Shown in pieces: positions 16,071-24,780 of a stretch of 41,509 nucleotides of DNA; the first letter of the stretch is position 1; each line of letters opens with the position of its first letter. The position numbers and the translations under genes were made by a program. The stretch lies in contig MWYY01000031.1 in NCBI GenBank assembly GCA_002050355.1, positions 1 to 41,509 of the forward strand, read 5' to 3'. The DNA comes from Acidobacteria bacterium 28-9 (lineage in GTDB: Bacteria > Acidobacteriota > Blastocatellia > Pyrinomonadales > Pyrinomonadaceae). The notes under the pieces were generated by a model. That model saw nothing but the letters and a program-made list of their open reading frames with translations. It did not search any database and was not told where the DNA came from.

Positions 16071-19000
16071 ATGAAATCTATCATCAACCGGCGCAACCGC
16101 CACGCTTTTTTACACGGGACAATTAAATTCGCCGCTCTGTTTTTATTGCTCGGAGCATTTTTTGTATCCGGCGCGCGGGCGCAATCGGAAAACGGCAGCG
16201 CATCGCTTGAAGGAACCGTGCGAGACCAGAACGGCGCGGTCGTTCAAGGCGCAACTGTCGTCGTCAAAAATACCGAAACGAACTTAACGCGAACGGTTAC
16301 GACCGATTCAAACGGTAGTTTTTCGGTTAGCGTTTTGCCGGTCGGAACTTATGACGTAACAACGCAATCCGCAGGTTTTTTAGAAACGCCGATCAAGGTC
16401 ATTTTACGGGTTGGCGAGACCACACCGGTTGACGTTGTTTTAGCCGCGCAAGGCGCAAATGTTTTGGTTAATGTCGATGCAAATTCGGAAACGATTGATG
16501 CGGAAACTGCCGCTGCCGGCTCGCTTATCACACAGCGTCTGGTTGAAGATTTGCCTGTTCGCGGCAGAAACTTTACCGAGTTTGTCTCCCTGACGCCCGC
16601 CGTCGTTCAGGAATCGGATAGGAACGGTCTGGTTATTGCCGGTCAGCGTTCGATAAATTCCAACGTGGCGATTGACGGCGCGGATTTTAACGACGCGCTG
16701 CAAGGCAACCAGCGCGGCGGCAACGAATCTGTCTTTTTCTTTCCGCAAACAGCGGTGCGCGAATTTCAAGTCGTCCGCTCGGGCGCAAACGCCGAAGTCG
16801 GCAGAACGAACGCCGGTTTTGTCAACGTCGTTACCAAATCCGGCGCGAATGATTTTCGCGGCGAAGCGTTTTACTATAACCGCAATCGCCGTCTGACTTC
16901 GCCCGATGCTTTCGGGCAAAAACTAAACAACGCACAAAACCAATTCGGCGGCTCAATCGGCGGAGCAATTAAAGAAGATAAAGCGTTTTTCTTTTTCGCT
17001 CTCGAACAAAATTATTTGCGAGTGCCGTTCGTCGTCCAATTTCAAACCGTTCCTGGCGTTGCGCTGACAAGCGACATCGCGGCTTTGCAAGGCGAACAGC
17101 GCGGCACGAATAATCCGACGGCGCTTTTCGGACGCACCGATTTTATTTTGAACGAAGCAAATACGCTCAACATTCAATATACTTACACCAGATTTCGCGG
17201 CGAGAATTTTAATTTCGACACTGCGCGTCAGGATACTGCGGTCGAAAGCAATTACACGCGCAATAATTCGAGCAGCGGTTTGAAAGGTTCGTTCGTCACG
17301 GTTTTTAACCCGAAAACGATCAACGAAGCTCGCGCTCAAATTGCCACAGACAACCGTTTTGAAACGCCTAATTCAAGCACCGGACAAGCCGTCGTCGCCG
17401 GTTTCGGAACGCTCGGCGGCGACCGCGCCCGCCCGCGCCTTTTTGACACGACGCGCTATCAATTTACCGATAATTTAAGTTACGATGCGGGCAAAAATAA
17501 TCTTCGTTTCGGCGTTGACGTAAATGTCAACAAAGTTCGCCAGCAGCGCGAATCGAATACGCAGCCCAGATTCGATTTTGAAAGCCGTGCGGTCAGCGGC
17601 GTAACCATCGCCACCGGTTTGGACAATTTTATCGCCTTGCGCCCGCGTCGTTTTCGGCAAACATTTCCTGCAAGCAACAACCCGGAAGATTTGATTTATC
17701 GCGGAACAGTGCGAGAATTTGCGGTTTTTGCACAGGACAAAATTAAAGTTTCAAAACAGTTGACGATTAACGCCGGACTTCGTTACGAAGCGCAATTTAA
17801 CCCGCAACCCAAAAATCCAAATCCGGCAATTCCCGAAACGGCTCGCATTCCGAACGACCTGACGCAATTTCAGCCGCGTCTCGGTTTAGCCTACGACGTG
17901 GGCGGGAAAAGCAGCACCGTCATCAGACTTTCCACCGGAATTTTCACTGCTCGCACGCCATCAAATCTTTTTCAGCGCGTTTCGACCGACAACGGCTTGA
18001 CCACGCAGGAAATCGAAATTGCTGAACTAACCGCCTGCCGAAATTCGACGGTCGTCAATCTCGCCGGTTGCCGCTTGCGCGGACCGAATGCGATTGTTAC
18101 TTTTCCGAACACTTTAACCACAATTCCGACGGCGTTTATTGTGCGTCCGAGAGTTTTTGGATTTGATCCAAACTTTAAAAATCCGCGTTCATTCCAAACG
18201 GCGGCAACCATCGAACAGAAAATCGGCAAGGATTTTGTTTTCACGGCGGGCTACATTCACAACTCGACTTATAATCTGCAACGTCGCCTCGACCGTAATT
18301 TGTTTGCACCGACATTGCAGGCAAGCGGCTTTCCGATATTTTCGGCGACGCGCCCGAACCCGACGATTTCGCAGCTGGAAATCAACGAGTCAACCGCGCA
18401 TTCAAGCTACGACGCGCTGACGCTCTCCTTGCGGCGACGTTTCGCCCAAAGATTTCAATTTGAGGCTAATTACACTTTCGCCAACAACCGCGACGACGAT
18501 TCCAACGAGCGCAATTTTTCGCGCCAAACGACGCTCAACCCATTTAACCTGCAAGCTGAAGAAGGTCCGTCGAAACAAGACGTGCGCCACAACTTGAATT
18601 TGAGCGGCTTGGTTGATTTGGGTTATGGCTTTACGTTAAGCGGAATCGTCGTTACACGCAGCGGATTTCCTTACACGGCGGTAATCGAAGACGGCACCGA
18701 CACCAACAACGACTTGAACGACGCGAATGAACGCGCCGTTGTCGGCGGCGTTGTGTCGGGGCGCAATCAGTTTCGGCAGCCGAATTTTTTCAATCTCGAT
18801 ATTCGATTGTTAAAAGGTTTCAGATTCGGCGAAACGATGCGGCTCGATTTTTCGGCGGAAGTTTTTAACGCGACGCGCACCACCAACAAAGGTTTCGGCG
18901 CAGACTCGCTTGCCAATTTCTGCACGGGCAATTCGGCTCTGGCGGACACCGCTAATCCGCTAAACATAACTTGTCCGAGCGGCTTTTTTCCGTCAATTAA

Positions 19001-19085
19001 CGCTCAAATTCCGACTTCCGCACCGTCAACCGCGCGTTTCGGCGGACCGCGCCAACTGCAGCTCGGTGTGCGATTTATTTTCTAA
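16071..19085 (+). CDS. Oar-like TonB-dependent outer-membrane receptor
   Basis: This is a 1004-residue protein from the ATG at 16071, preceded by GAGGAG at 16054-16059. The frame is open to 15942, but the upstream codons lack a ribosome-binding site and precede a good signal peptide (about 1-37, ending GARA). Domains: a carboxypeptidase-regulatory-like fold at about 43-128 (SLEGTVRDQNGAVVQGATV); a TonB plug at about 150-270 (LPVRGRNFTEFVSLTPAV, VAIDGADFNDALQGNQRGG, NAGFVNVVTKSGANDFRGEAF); then a beta-barrel ending in LQLGVRFIF with the terminal Phe typical of outer-membrane proteins. Such receptors import large substrates using TonB energy; the ligand is unknown. The gene appears monocistronic. 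Confidence 0.94.
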   Translation: MKSIINRRNRHAFLHGTIKFAALFLLLGAFFVSGARAQSENGSASLEGTVRDQNGAVVQGATVVVKNTETNLTRTVTTDSNGSFSVSVLPVGTYDVTTQSAGFLETPIKVILRVGETTPVDVVLAAQGANVLVNVDANSETIDAETAAAGSLITQRLVEDLPVRGRNFTEFVSLTPAVVQESDRNGLVIAGQRSINSNVAIDGADFNDALQGNQRGGNESVFFFPQTAVREFQVVRSGANAEVGRTNAGFVNVVTKSGANDFRGEAFYYNRNRRLTSPDAFGQKLNNAQNQFGGSIGGAIKEDKAFFFFALEQNYLRVPFVVQFQTVPGVALTSDIAALQGEQRGTNNPTALFGRTDFILNEANTLNIQYTYTRFRGENFNFDTARQDTAVESNYTRNNSSSGLKGSFVTVFNPKTINEARAQIATDNRFETPNSSTGQAVVAGFGTLGGDRARPRLFDTTRYQFTDNLSYDAGKNNLRFGVDVNVNKVRQQRESNTQPRFDFESRAVSGVTIATGLDNFIALRPRRFRQTFPASNNPEDLIYRGTVREFAVFAQDKIKVSKQLTINAGLRYEAQFNPQPKNPNPAIPETARIPNDLTQFQPRLGLAYDVGGKSSTVIRLSTGIFTARTPSNLFQRVSTDNGLTTQEIEIAELTACRNSTVVNLAGCRLRGPNAIVTFPNTLTTIPTAFIVRPRVFGFDPNFKNPRSFQTAATIEQKIGKDFVFTAGYIHNSTYNLQRRLDRNLFAPTLQASGFPIFSATRPNPTISQLEINESTAHSSYDALTLSLRRRFAQRFQFEANYTFANNRDDDSNERNFSRQTTLNPFNLQAEEGPSKQDVRHNLNLSGLVDLGYGFTLSGIVVTRSGFPYTAVIEDGTDTNNDLNDANERAVVGGVVSGRNQFRQPNFFNLDIRLLKGFRFGETMRLDFSAEVFNATRTTNKGFGADSLANFCTGNSALADTANPLNITCPSGFFPSINAQIPTSAPSTARFGGPRQLQLGVRFIF

Positions 19086-19191
19086 GCGGCTTATCGTCGT
19101 AATACAAAGTCAGGCGGGGCTGCAACCTTTCCAACGGCATATTCGTATCAGCAAGTAAGCTGTACGATCTTAACCTTGCCGGAGGTGTAAA

Positions 19192-19410
19192 ATGAACAAA
19201 ACAAGTCGAACACTTATCACCGTCGCCATTGTTTCAGCAGGTGCGGTTTTGGCTTCTGCTCTGATCCTGAAATTCACTCCAAATGATTCGTGGCTGGCGT
19301 TTATTGGATGGGCAGTTTTCTTTGTCGCCATCCAAGCTCCGTTTCTATTTATTCAGTCAACCCAAGACGGTTGCACGGCGTGGCTGACTCGTTTCCGAAG
19401 AGGAGAATAA
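19192..19410 (+). CDS. Small two-helix membrane protein, partner of the selenoprotein gene
   Basis: This 72-residue protein starts after a GGAGGT ribosome-binding site at 19181-19186. Two hydrophobic helices are visible (about 7-27 and 34-54), followed by a short polar tail STQDGCTAWLTRFRRGE with a single cysteine. No family is recognised. The stop at 19410 is only 4 bp before the GTG of the SelW-like gene, whose ribosome-binding site overlaps this gene's end, so the two are translationally linked. It could anchor or reduce the selenoprotein; that is inference. Confidence 0.75.
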   Translation: MNKTSRTLITVAIVSAGAVLASALILKFTPNDSWLAFIGWAVFFVAIQAPFLFIQSTQDGCTAWLTRFRRGE

Positions 19411-19414
19411 AGCC

Positions 19415-19648
19415 GTGAAAAAAGTATCAATTCATTACTGTGCGGTTTGACCTATCATGCAATTGATGGCTTCCCGTGTGGCAGCCCAACTGAATAAAGA
19501 AAACAACGTCGAGGTCGAAACGGTTAGAGGCGGACTTGGCGAGTTCAGTGTTTATATTGACGAGCGGAAGGTTATTGACACGAATCGCTTTTGGTATCCG
19601 ACCACAAACAAGATTGTAAAGAAAATAGAAACACTGCTCGCGGAGTAG
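19415..19648 (+). CDS. SelW-like (Rdx family) selenoprotein with in-frame TGA as selenocysteine
   Basis: Reading GTG 19415 through TGA 19448-19450 to TAG 19646-19648 gives 77 residues with selenocysteine at position 12. The N-terminus VKKVSIHYCAV-U-PIMQ has the CxxU redox motif of the SelT/SelW/SelH (Rdx) family directly after the first beta strand. The rest follows the Rdx fold: helix MQLMASRVAAQL, strand VEVETVRGG, hairpin GEFSVYIDERKVI, RFWYP, and a final helix NKIVKKIETLLAE. AGGAGA at 19401-19406 is spaced 8 nt from the GTG, whereas the later ATG at 19457 has no ribosome-binding site. A hairpin resembling a bacterial SECIS follows the TGA. Ordinary genes here end in TGA (for example at 33174 and 34343), so TGA is not generally reassigned. 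The alternatives are a nonsense mutation or a sequencing error. The role is probably thiol/selenol oxidoreductase. Confidence 0.8.
19463..19489 (+). promoter_or_regulatory. Candidate bacterial SECIS hairpin
   Basis: Starting 12 nt after the TGA, TTG (19463-19465) pairs with CAA (19487-19489), GGCT (19468-19471) with AGCC (19483-19486), and CC (19473-19474) with GG (19480-19481). There is an AT bulge and a T/C mismatch. The loop CGTGT (19475-19479) starts 24 nt after TGA and has G in its second position. The published bacterial consensus asks for a loop about 16-37 nt after UGA with a G in the first two loop bases, so the geometry fits. The pairing was done by eye. Confidence 0.6.
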
Positions 19649-19823
19649 TCCGTTTACGTTGCACGTGCCTCCAAACAAATCATCGGACGCGAGCGGCAAA
19701 ACGCTGCTCTTTAAAATCTTTGCGTGAGCCGCCACGTCAACTCAACCGCTAATTCGTAACTTTGTGAGTTGCTTATAAGTTACCAAGAAGTGTTTTAACC
19801 AGTGAATAAAGGACGATAAATTT

Positions 19824-20276
19824 ATGTTCAGAAGACTTTTATCACTAATGCTCATCTCGTTTTTGATCCAGATGATTTGCATTACGCCCGTGTTGGCTGC
19901 TGTGCAAACGGATAAAGAGACGCAGCGTATCGCTAAGATGAAAGAACGTATCGGCGTAATTCACCTTGAAAAGAAGCGCGTCATCATTACACGCCGGGAC
20001 GGGACGAAAATGCAGGGGCAAATTAGCGAAGTTAATGAGTCTTCCTTTATCATTAAAGACGAGCAAACCAGAGCGACAAGTGAAGTTAAATATGATGATG
20101 CGACACAAATTAAGACAAAAGGTAATGGTCTTTCAACAAGCACGAAAGTCTTAATCGGAGTCGGAATTGCTGTTGCAGCGGTGGTGTTGCTGGTCACTAT
20201 TAAGCCGTTGGGAAAATCACCTTTCCCTAAATGCAACGCAGACCAATCGAATGCTCCTTGCGACAACAGCAGATAG
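19824..20276 (+). CDS. Exported protein with SH3/Sm-like domain and membrane helix
   Basis: This 150-residue protein has a signal peptide (about 1-25, ending VLA). A small beta domain (about 44-98) reads VIITRRDGTKMQGQISEV and then SFIIKDEQTRATSEVKYDDATQIK, similar in pattern to Sm/SH3-like domains common in Acidobacteria membrane proteins. A second hydrophobic helix (about 108-126) and a short cysteine-containing tail follow. AAAGGA lies about 11 nt before the ATG. Function is unknown; it is probably an inner-membrane or envelope protein. It is separated by 175 bp from the selenoprotein gene, so it is probably a separate unit. Confidence 0.7.
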   Translation: MFRRLLSLMLISFLIQMICITPVLAAVQTDKETQRIAKMKERIGVIHLEKKRVIITRRDGTKMQGQISEVNESSFIIKDEQTRATSEVKYDDATQIKTKGNGLSTSTKVLIGVGIAVAAVVLLVTIKPLGKSPFPKCNADQSNAPCDNSR

Positions 20277-20389
20277 TGATACGAAGTCGCAGGTTTGCCT
20301 TTGCGTTTCGATTTTCACTCAGCGCGAAATATAATAAAATCACCAGGTGTCAGGTTTTATGCGCGAACCGGCATCGAAAATAACATTAT

Positions 20390-20420
20390 AAGCAAAAAGA
20401 AAAGGAGCTTAATCGCTCCT
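20390..20420 (-). terminator. Rho-independent terminator of the tRNA gene
   Basis: On the minus strand AGGAGC-GATTAA-GCTCCT (20420 to 20403) forms a 6-bp stem with a 6-nt loop, followed by TTTCTTTTT. It lies 15 bp beyond the tRNA 3' end. Confidence 0.75.
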
Positions 20421-20435
20421 AAAATCAGATAAAAT

Positions 20436-20512
20436 TGGTGGCTGGAGAGTGACTTGAACACTCGACCTCGGGGTTATGAATCCCGCGCTCTAACCAGCTG
20501 AGCTACCCAGCC
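20436..20512 (-). tRNA. tRNA-Met (CAU), CCA encoded
   Basis: The reverse strand gives a 77-nt cloverleaf. The acceptor is GGCTGGG paired with TCCAGCC (last pair G-U). The D-arm is GCTC/GAGC. The anticodon loop TTCATAA carries CAT, the T-arm is GAGTG/CACTC with loop TTCAAGT, and the 3' end ACCA is encoded. The anticodon stem CGGGA/CCCCG has one A-C mismatch next to the loop. An elongator Met tRNA is most likely. An Ile tRNA with lysidine-modified CAU cannot be fully excluded. Confidence 0.92.
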
Positions 20513-20712
20513 TTGAACATTCGATTATAGTCCGGCGCGCGGAAAAATCAAGTTAGAGCTTCGACAAATGTATTTGCACATTTGAAAGCCGGTTGTATTA
20601 TTAGTTTAGTTATAAAAAACTTTTGTCGCCTGCGAGCGATGCGCCGAACCGTCAGCAATGTTTTTAAACAACATCCTTTCGCGTTCGGCATTCGTAGAAC
20701 GGAGAACTTTTT

Positions 20713-21651
20713 ATGCGCGCAAAATTTCTTTTCGCATTATTGTTGCCGCTGTTATTTAATTTCATCATTTCCGCCCAGCCGCGAAAATCCGCGCCGCCGC
20801 AAACAGCGACCAGAACGATAACTATCGTTACCGAACCGAACGCAAGCGTCTTGCTTGATGACATTAAATACGGCGCGACCGACGAGAGCGGCAAATTGAC
20901 GCTGCAAAATATTTCTGCCGGAACCAGAAGATTGCGCGTCAGAGCAAACGGTTTCAAAGAACTCTCGCAAAATTTATTGCCCGCGCAAAAAGGCGACGTG
21001 AAGATTGTTTTAACAAAAACAACCGACGAAGCCGAACTCGCCTTCCAGCAAGCCGAAGCGGAAAAGAACAAGGAAAAAGCCGTCGGGCTTTACAGAAAAG
21101 CGATTGTGCTGCGTCCGAAATACGCGGAAGCAAACCTTGCTCTGGCGCGTGCTTTAGCCGACCGGAGTGACAACGAAGGAGCGCTAAAGGCAATTGCCGC
21201 GGCGCGAAAAGCGCGTCCCGGTTACGCCGAAGCGTCCGCCGTCGAAGGCAGAGTTTACAAAGCGGGCGATAAGGAACAAAAGGCAATCGCCGCCTTTAAA
21301 CGCTCGATTTCCGAAGGCAAAAATTTTCAGCCCGAAGCGCACGCCGGTTTGGGTTTATTGTATAAAGAAAAAGCCGAAAGCTCAGGCGCGGAAGGCGATT
21401 TCCAAAGCGAAAAACAATATTACATTCTCGCCGCCGCCGAACTGGAAAAAGCCGCCGCGCAGCTTTCGACCGCGCCGGACGCAGTTACGATTTACCAATT
21501 ACTTGGTGACTGTTACGAACGGGCGAAAATGTATCCCGAAGCTGTAAAAGTTTATGAAAAATTTCTGCGCCTTTTCCCAGACAGCAACGAAGCCAGCGCC
21601 GTCCGCTCCTTCATCGTGCAGATAAACAAACGTCTGAACGGCGAGCAATAG
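20713..21651 (+). CDS. Exported PEGA-domain and TPR protein
   Basis: This 312-residue protein starts after CGGAGA. The signal peptide is about 1-21 (ending ISAQ). A PEGA domain (about 34-98) reads TITIVTEPNASVLLDDIKYG and LTLQNISAGTRRLRVRANGFK. TPR repeats follow (about 105-305), for example AVGLYRKAIVLRPKYAEANLALARAL and PEAVKVYEKFLRLFPDSNEA. PEGA domains are usually envelope or surface modules, and the TPR part suggests a protein-binding scaffold in the periplasm. The partner is unknown. The gene is divergent from the tRNA and appears to be a single-gene unit. Confidence 0.85.
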   Translation: MRAKFLFALLLPLLFNFIISAQPRKSAPPQTATRTITIVTEPNASVLLDDIKYGATDESGKLTLQNISAGTRRLRVRANGFKELSQNLLPAQKGDVKIVLTKTTDEAELAFQQAEAEKNKEKAVGLYRKAIVLRPKYAEANLALARALADRSDNEGALKAIAAARKARPGYAEASAVEGRVYKAGDKEQKAIAAFKRSISEGKNFQPEAHAGLGLLYKEKAESSGAEGDFQSEKQYYILAAAELEKAAAQLSTAPDAVTIYQLLGDCYERAKMYPEAVKVYEKFLRLFPDSNEASAVRSFIVQINKRLNGEQ

Positions 21652-21764
21652 ACCTGGATTTTAATAATAAAATAAAGTCTCGGCAAAAAACGAAACAGCA
21701 GGGTGAAAGTTTTATCGTTTATTTGAACGGTTATATCCTTACTCTTAAACTTATTTCTATTAAT

Positions 21765-22313
21765 ATGGAGACAATAAAATATATTGCGTTCCTGCGTGGA
21801 ATAAATATCGGCGGGCATAATATAAAAATGGAGCGTCTGCGCGAGTTGTTCTCGCAGTTGGGTTTTGCAGACGTTCGCAGCTACATTCAAACCGGCAACA
21901 TCTTTTTCGAGACGACGGAAACCGACCGCGCCGCCCTCGCCCGCAAAATCGAGCTGCATCTTTTCGCAGCTTTGGGCTACGAAGTGCCAACATTTTTGCG
22001 GACGGTTCGAGAAGTTGAACAAATTCTGCAACTCGAACCGTTCAAAGACATAGAAGTTACACCCGAAATGCGGCTGTTCATCATTTTTACATCAGAGTCT
22101 CTGCCAAACAATTTAGCGCTGCCGCTCAGTCCCGCCAAAGGCGATTTTGAGATTATCGCAACAACACCAGCCGAGGCGTTCGCCGTGATGCGCCTTATCA
22201 ACGACACACCGGGCAATCCGGCGGCGCTCATCGAAAAAAATTTCAAGGTCAAAACAACGTCGCGTTTCTTCGGGACGACGCTCAAAATTCTGCAAGCCGC
22301 AAAAGGCAACTAA
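21765..22313 (+). CDS. DUF1697 family protein
   Basis: This 182-residue protein begins METIKYIAFLRGINIGGHNIKM, the hallmark start of DUF1697 (PF08002). It continues with the family motifs FADVRSYIQTGNIFFE and KIELHLFAALGYEVP, and NFKVKTTSRFFGTTLKIL near the end. The frame is open 14 codons further upstream, but the family alignment starts at 21765. No Shine-Dalgarno is visible. The biochemical function is unknown. The gene is convergent with the methyltransferase gene. Confidence 0.9.
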   Translation: METIKYIAFLRGINIGGHNIKMERLRELFSQLGFADVRSYIQTGNIFFETTETDRAALARKIELHLFAALGYEVPTFLRTVREVEQILQLEPFKDIEVTPEMRLFIIFTSESLPNNLALPLSPAKGDFEIIATTPAEAFAVMRLINDTPGNPAALIEKNFKVKTTSRFFGTTLKILQAAKGN

Positions 22314-22365
22314 CGATTAAGTTGGCGCCCACGTCTAATGAGTTGTTAGGTCTCATTGTTTACTT

Positions 22366-23058
22366 TTATACCTCGTTTTCTTTTTTCCAAATAATAGAAT
22401 ATCGCCAGAATAAATGTCTGGCGACTTGCGCACCCGGCAAGATGTCCGCGCAAATCTGCTTGATCTGCGGCAACGTGAGATATGTGTCTGTTTTCCCATG
22501 CTCGGCATATGCCTCACGCACATCCCTTGAAGGTCTCGGCTTTCCGGTTTTTATCAACGAGAGAAATAAATTCGCAGGATAAGCAACGCTGTCAAAAAGC
22601 CAATCGCTCAAGTCAGAGCGTTGATATAGATCAAGGCAAACGAATATACCTCCGGGCTTCAAAGCCTTTTTGATTTTTCTCAGGAGGGTTTCGATTGGTA
22701 AATGATGGATTGTCGTCAGTGTCGCAATACAATCAAACTGATTGTCCGGAAGAGGAAATGTCATCACATCACCGCAGGCGAAATCAATGTTCGGATAAAG
22801 TTTGGAGCTTTCCCGCGCAAGGCGAATCATCTGCGGTGATAAGTCAATGGCGAGAACCGCTTCGGCATGCCCGGCAAGCAATCGAGAGAATTCCCCCGTG
22901 CCGCAACCTATTTCAAGAATGTGTCGGCATTGTTCGGGAATCTGATTCATCAAAAATCTATGATATTGCGCGTTATGATTCCAGTATTCGCCCGCGAGCA
23001 AGGCAATCCGGTCAAAATCGGACTGAATTGATTCCAGCGTTTGTCTTACCCGGCTCAT
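22366..23058 (-). CDS. Class I SAM-dependent methyltransferase
   Basis: This 230-residue protein has the Rossmann methyltransferase motif I HILEIGCGTGEFSRLL (about 46-61). The acidic end of the second strand is AVLAIDLSPQMI, motif III-like is DFACGDVMTFPLPDNQFDCI, and motif IV/V is HHLPIETLLRKIKKALKPGG. The substrate is unknown. The general layout is that of ubiE/methyltransferase-11 small-molecule enzymes. It lies 30 bp downstream of the aldehyde dehydrogenase on the same strand, so the two are probably one transcript. The C-terminal part (PRPSRDVREAYAEHGKTDTY) is not diagnostic. Confidence 0.88.
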   Translation of the reverse strand: MSRVRQTLESIQSDFDRIALLAGEYWNHNAQYHRFLMNQIPEQCRHILEIGCGTGEFSRLLAGHAEAVLAIDLSPQMIRLARESSKLYPNIDFACGDVMTFPLPDNQFDCIATLTTIHHLPIETLLRKIKKALKPGGIFVCLDLYQRSDLSDWLFDSVAYPANLFLSLIKTGKPRPSRDVREAYAEHGKTDTYLTLPQIKQICADILPGAQVARHLFWRYSIIWKKENEV

Positions 23059-23088
23059 TGTCTTTTGTTTTCCAGCGTGATTTATAAT

Positions 23089-24669
23089 CTACTTGCGCCG
23101 CAGTTCTTTGATTCTTTTCAGCATTTGCGGCGCTAGTTTCATTGTTTTGAAAAGCGAACCGCTGGCGAAATGGCGTGCGAAACCGCGAAAAGTTTCGATG
23201 CCGTTTTCTGAATAACCAAACCACCACGCATTCGGCAAAACGGTGAAACGATTGACGTGAATGTGCTGCGGCGCGACGAGTTCCATCAAGCCCAATTTTC
23301 CGTGCGTTCTGCCGTAACCGCTCTGTTTGAAACCGCCCCAGGGCGTTTGCGCGATGCCGTGCGTGTAGAGAACTTCGTTGACGGTTATCGTTCCGGCAAG
23401 AATTTTTTCGGCGACGCGATTCCCTTTCGCTAAATCGCGCGTCCAGACACTTGCCGTCAAACCGAAATCCGTGTCGTTGGCAAGTTCGATGGCTTCCTGT
23501 TCGGTTGTAAATTTTGCAATCGGCAGCGTCGGACCAAAAGTTTCCTCACGCATTCCGCGCATCGAATTTTCCGCCTGTGAAATGACCGTCGGTTCAAAAA
23601 ACGTACCGTTTAATCGAGCATTTCGCTTTCCGCCCGTGAGAATTTTCGCGCCGCTCCGCTCAAAATCCGCAACGTGATTTTCAACCGTTTTCAATTGATT
23701 TTCGCTAATCATCGCGCCGACATCGGTTGCCGAATCGCTTCCGCGATTTTGCGTCAGATTTTGTGTTTTTTCAACAACTAAATTTGTGAATCTTTCCGCC
23801 ACAGGTTCTTCGACGTAAAGACGCTCGACCGACGAACACGATTGACCGGAATTGCAAAACGCGCCCCAGATTGCCGCGCTCGAAGCAGCTTCTAAATCGG
23901 CGTCTTTAAAAACAATCATCGGGTCTTTGCCGCCGAGTTCGAGAACAATAGGCGTTAAATTCTTTGCCGCTTCTTGAGCAATTTTCTTTCCTGTCGCAAC
24001 GCTTCCCGTGAACATTATTTTGTTTGGAGCAGCATCAACCAGCGCCGCGCCGGTTTTTCCGTCACCCGTCAAAACCTGCAAAACATTTTCCGTCAAATCT
24101 ACTTCCGCAAAAATTTCACCGATTTTCAAACCGACCAGCGGCGTCAGTTCCGAAGGTTTCAAAACAACCGTATTTCCAGCCATCAAAGCCATCACGACTT
24201 CGCCGAGCGGAATCGAAAACGGATAATTCCACGGCGAGATAATAGCTACGACGCCGAGCGGCTGATAAATGATTTTCGACGAGCGACCGAGAAATTTTAA
24301 TTGACCGATATTGATTTTTTCAGGCTTCAGAATCTTCTGCGCGTTGCGGGCAAAATACTGCATTAAATCCAGCACCGGCGCGATTTCCATCGAAAGCGCT
24401 TCGACGACCGGCTTGCCCGATTCGTCGGATATTAAGCGTGCAATTTCGTCAATTTCGTTTAAGATAATTTCCCGCGCCCGCATCACAAATTCGGCGCGTT
24501 CTTTGAACCGAGTTTCGCGCCAAGTTTGAAATGCCAGCCGCGATTTTTCGACCGCATCCTGAACTTGTTGCGCTGAAACGTTTGCCGCGCGCCCGATTTC
24601 CTCGCCCGTCGCCGGATTGAAAGAAACAATTTCGTCTTGCGTTTTCGGAAATGTAAGAATTGCGCTCAT
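23089..24669 (-). CDS. NAD(P)-dependent aldehyde dehydrogenase
   Basis: This 526-residue ALDH superfamily enzyme oxidises an aldehyde to the acid. It has the oxyanion Asn148 (SPWNYPF), Lys171 (VLKPSE), general base Glu244 (LELGGKDP) and catalytic Cys278 (NSGQSCSSVERLYV). The C-terminal motifs EETFGPTLPI and PWGGFKQSGYGR are present. About 50 residues after the usual end (from FTVLPNAWWFGYSENG, ending KRIKELRRK) form a basic, partly hydrophobic tail, as in some long-chain/fatty aldehyde dehydrogenases that associate with membranes. The substrate is unknown. An lrp-like gene is divergent 162 bp upstream and is a candidate regulator. Confidence 0.93.
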   Translation of the reverse strand: MSAILTFPKTQDEIVSFNPATGEEIGRAANVSAQQVQDAVEKSRLAFQTWRETRFKERAEFVMRAREIILNEIDEIARLISDESGKPVVEALSMEIAPVLDLMQYFARNAQKILKPEKINIGQLKFLGRSSKIIYQPLGVVAIISPWNYPFSIPLGEVVMALMAGNTVVLKPSELTPLVGLKIGEIFAEVDLTENVLQVLTGDGKTGAALVDAAPNKIMFTGSVATGKKIAQEAAKNLTPIVLELGGKDPMIVFKDADLEAASSAAIWGAFCNSGQSCSSVERLYVEEPVAERFTNLVVEKTQNLTQNRGSDSATDVGAMISENQLKTVENHVADFERSGAKILTGGKRNARLNGTFFEPTVISQAENSMRGMREETFGPTLPIAKFTTEQEAIELANDTDFGLTASVWTRDLAKGNRVAEKILAGTITVNEVLYTHGIAQTPWGGFKQSGYGRTHGKLGLMELVAPQHIHVNRFTVLPNAWWFGYSENGIETFRGFARHFASGSLFKTMKLAPQMLKRIKELRRK

Positions 24670-24780
24670 ATTTTTACTCTACAGGCAAAGAATAACTTAT
24701 TTAATCAATTTTTAGTAATAATTTTCGACCTTTGCCGTCGGTTAAGTAAATTGTTAATGTTTTCCAGAAAATTTGATTGC

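Noticed and set aside
16440..16919. Minus-strand frame of 159 codons
   Set aside because: Antisense to the TonB receptor plug region; no family features.
19457..19648. A 63-residue gene starting at ATG 19457
   Set aside because: It has no ribosome-binding site and would lack the first strand and redox motif of the Rdx fold. The GTG at 19415 with read-through of TGA explains the region better.
19192..19648. Toxin-antitoxin pair
   Set aside because: Size and tight spacing fit, but one protein is a two-helix membrane protein and the other a redox fold; no toxin or antitoxin motif is seen.
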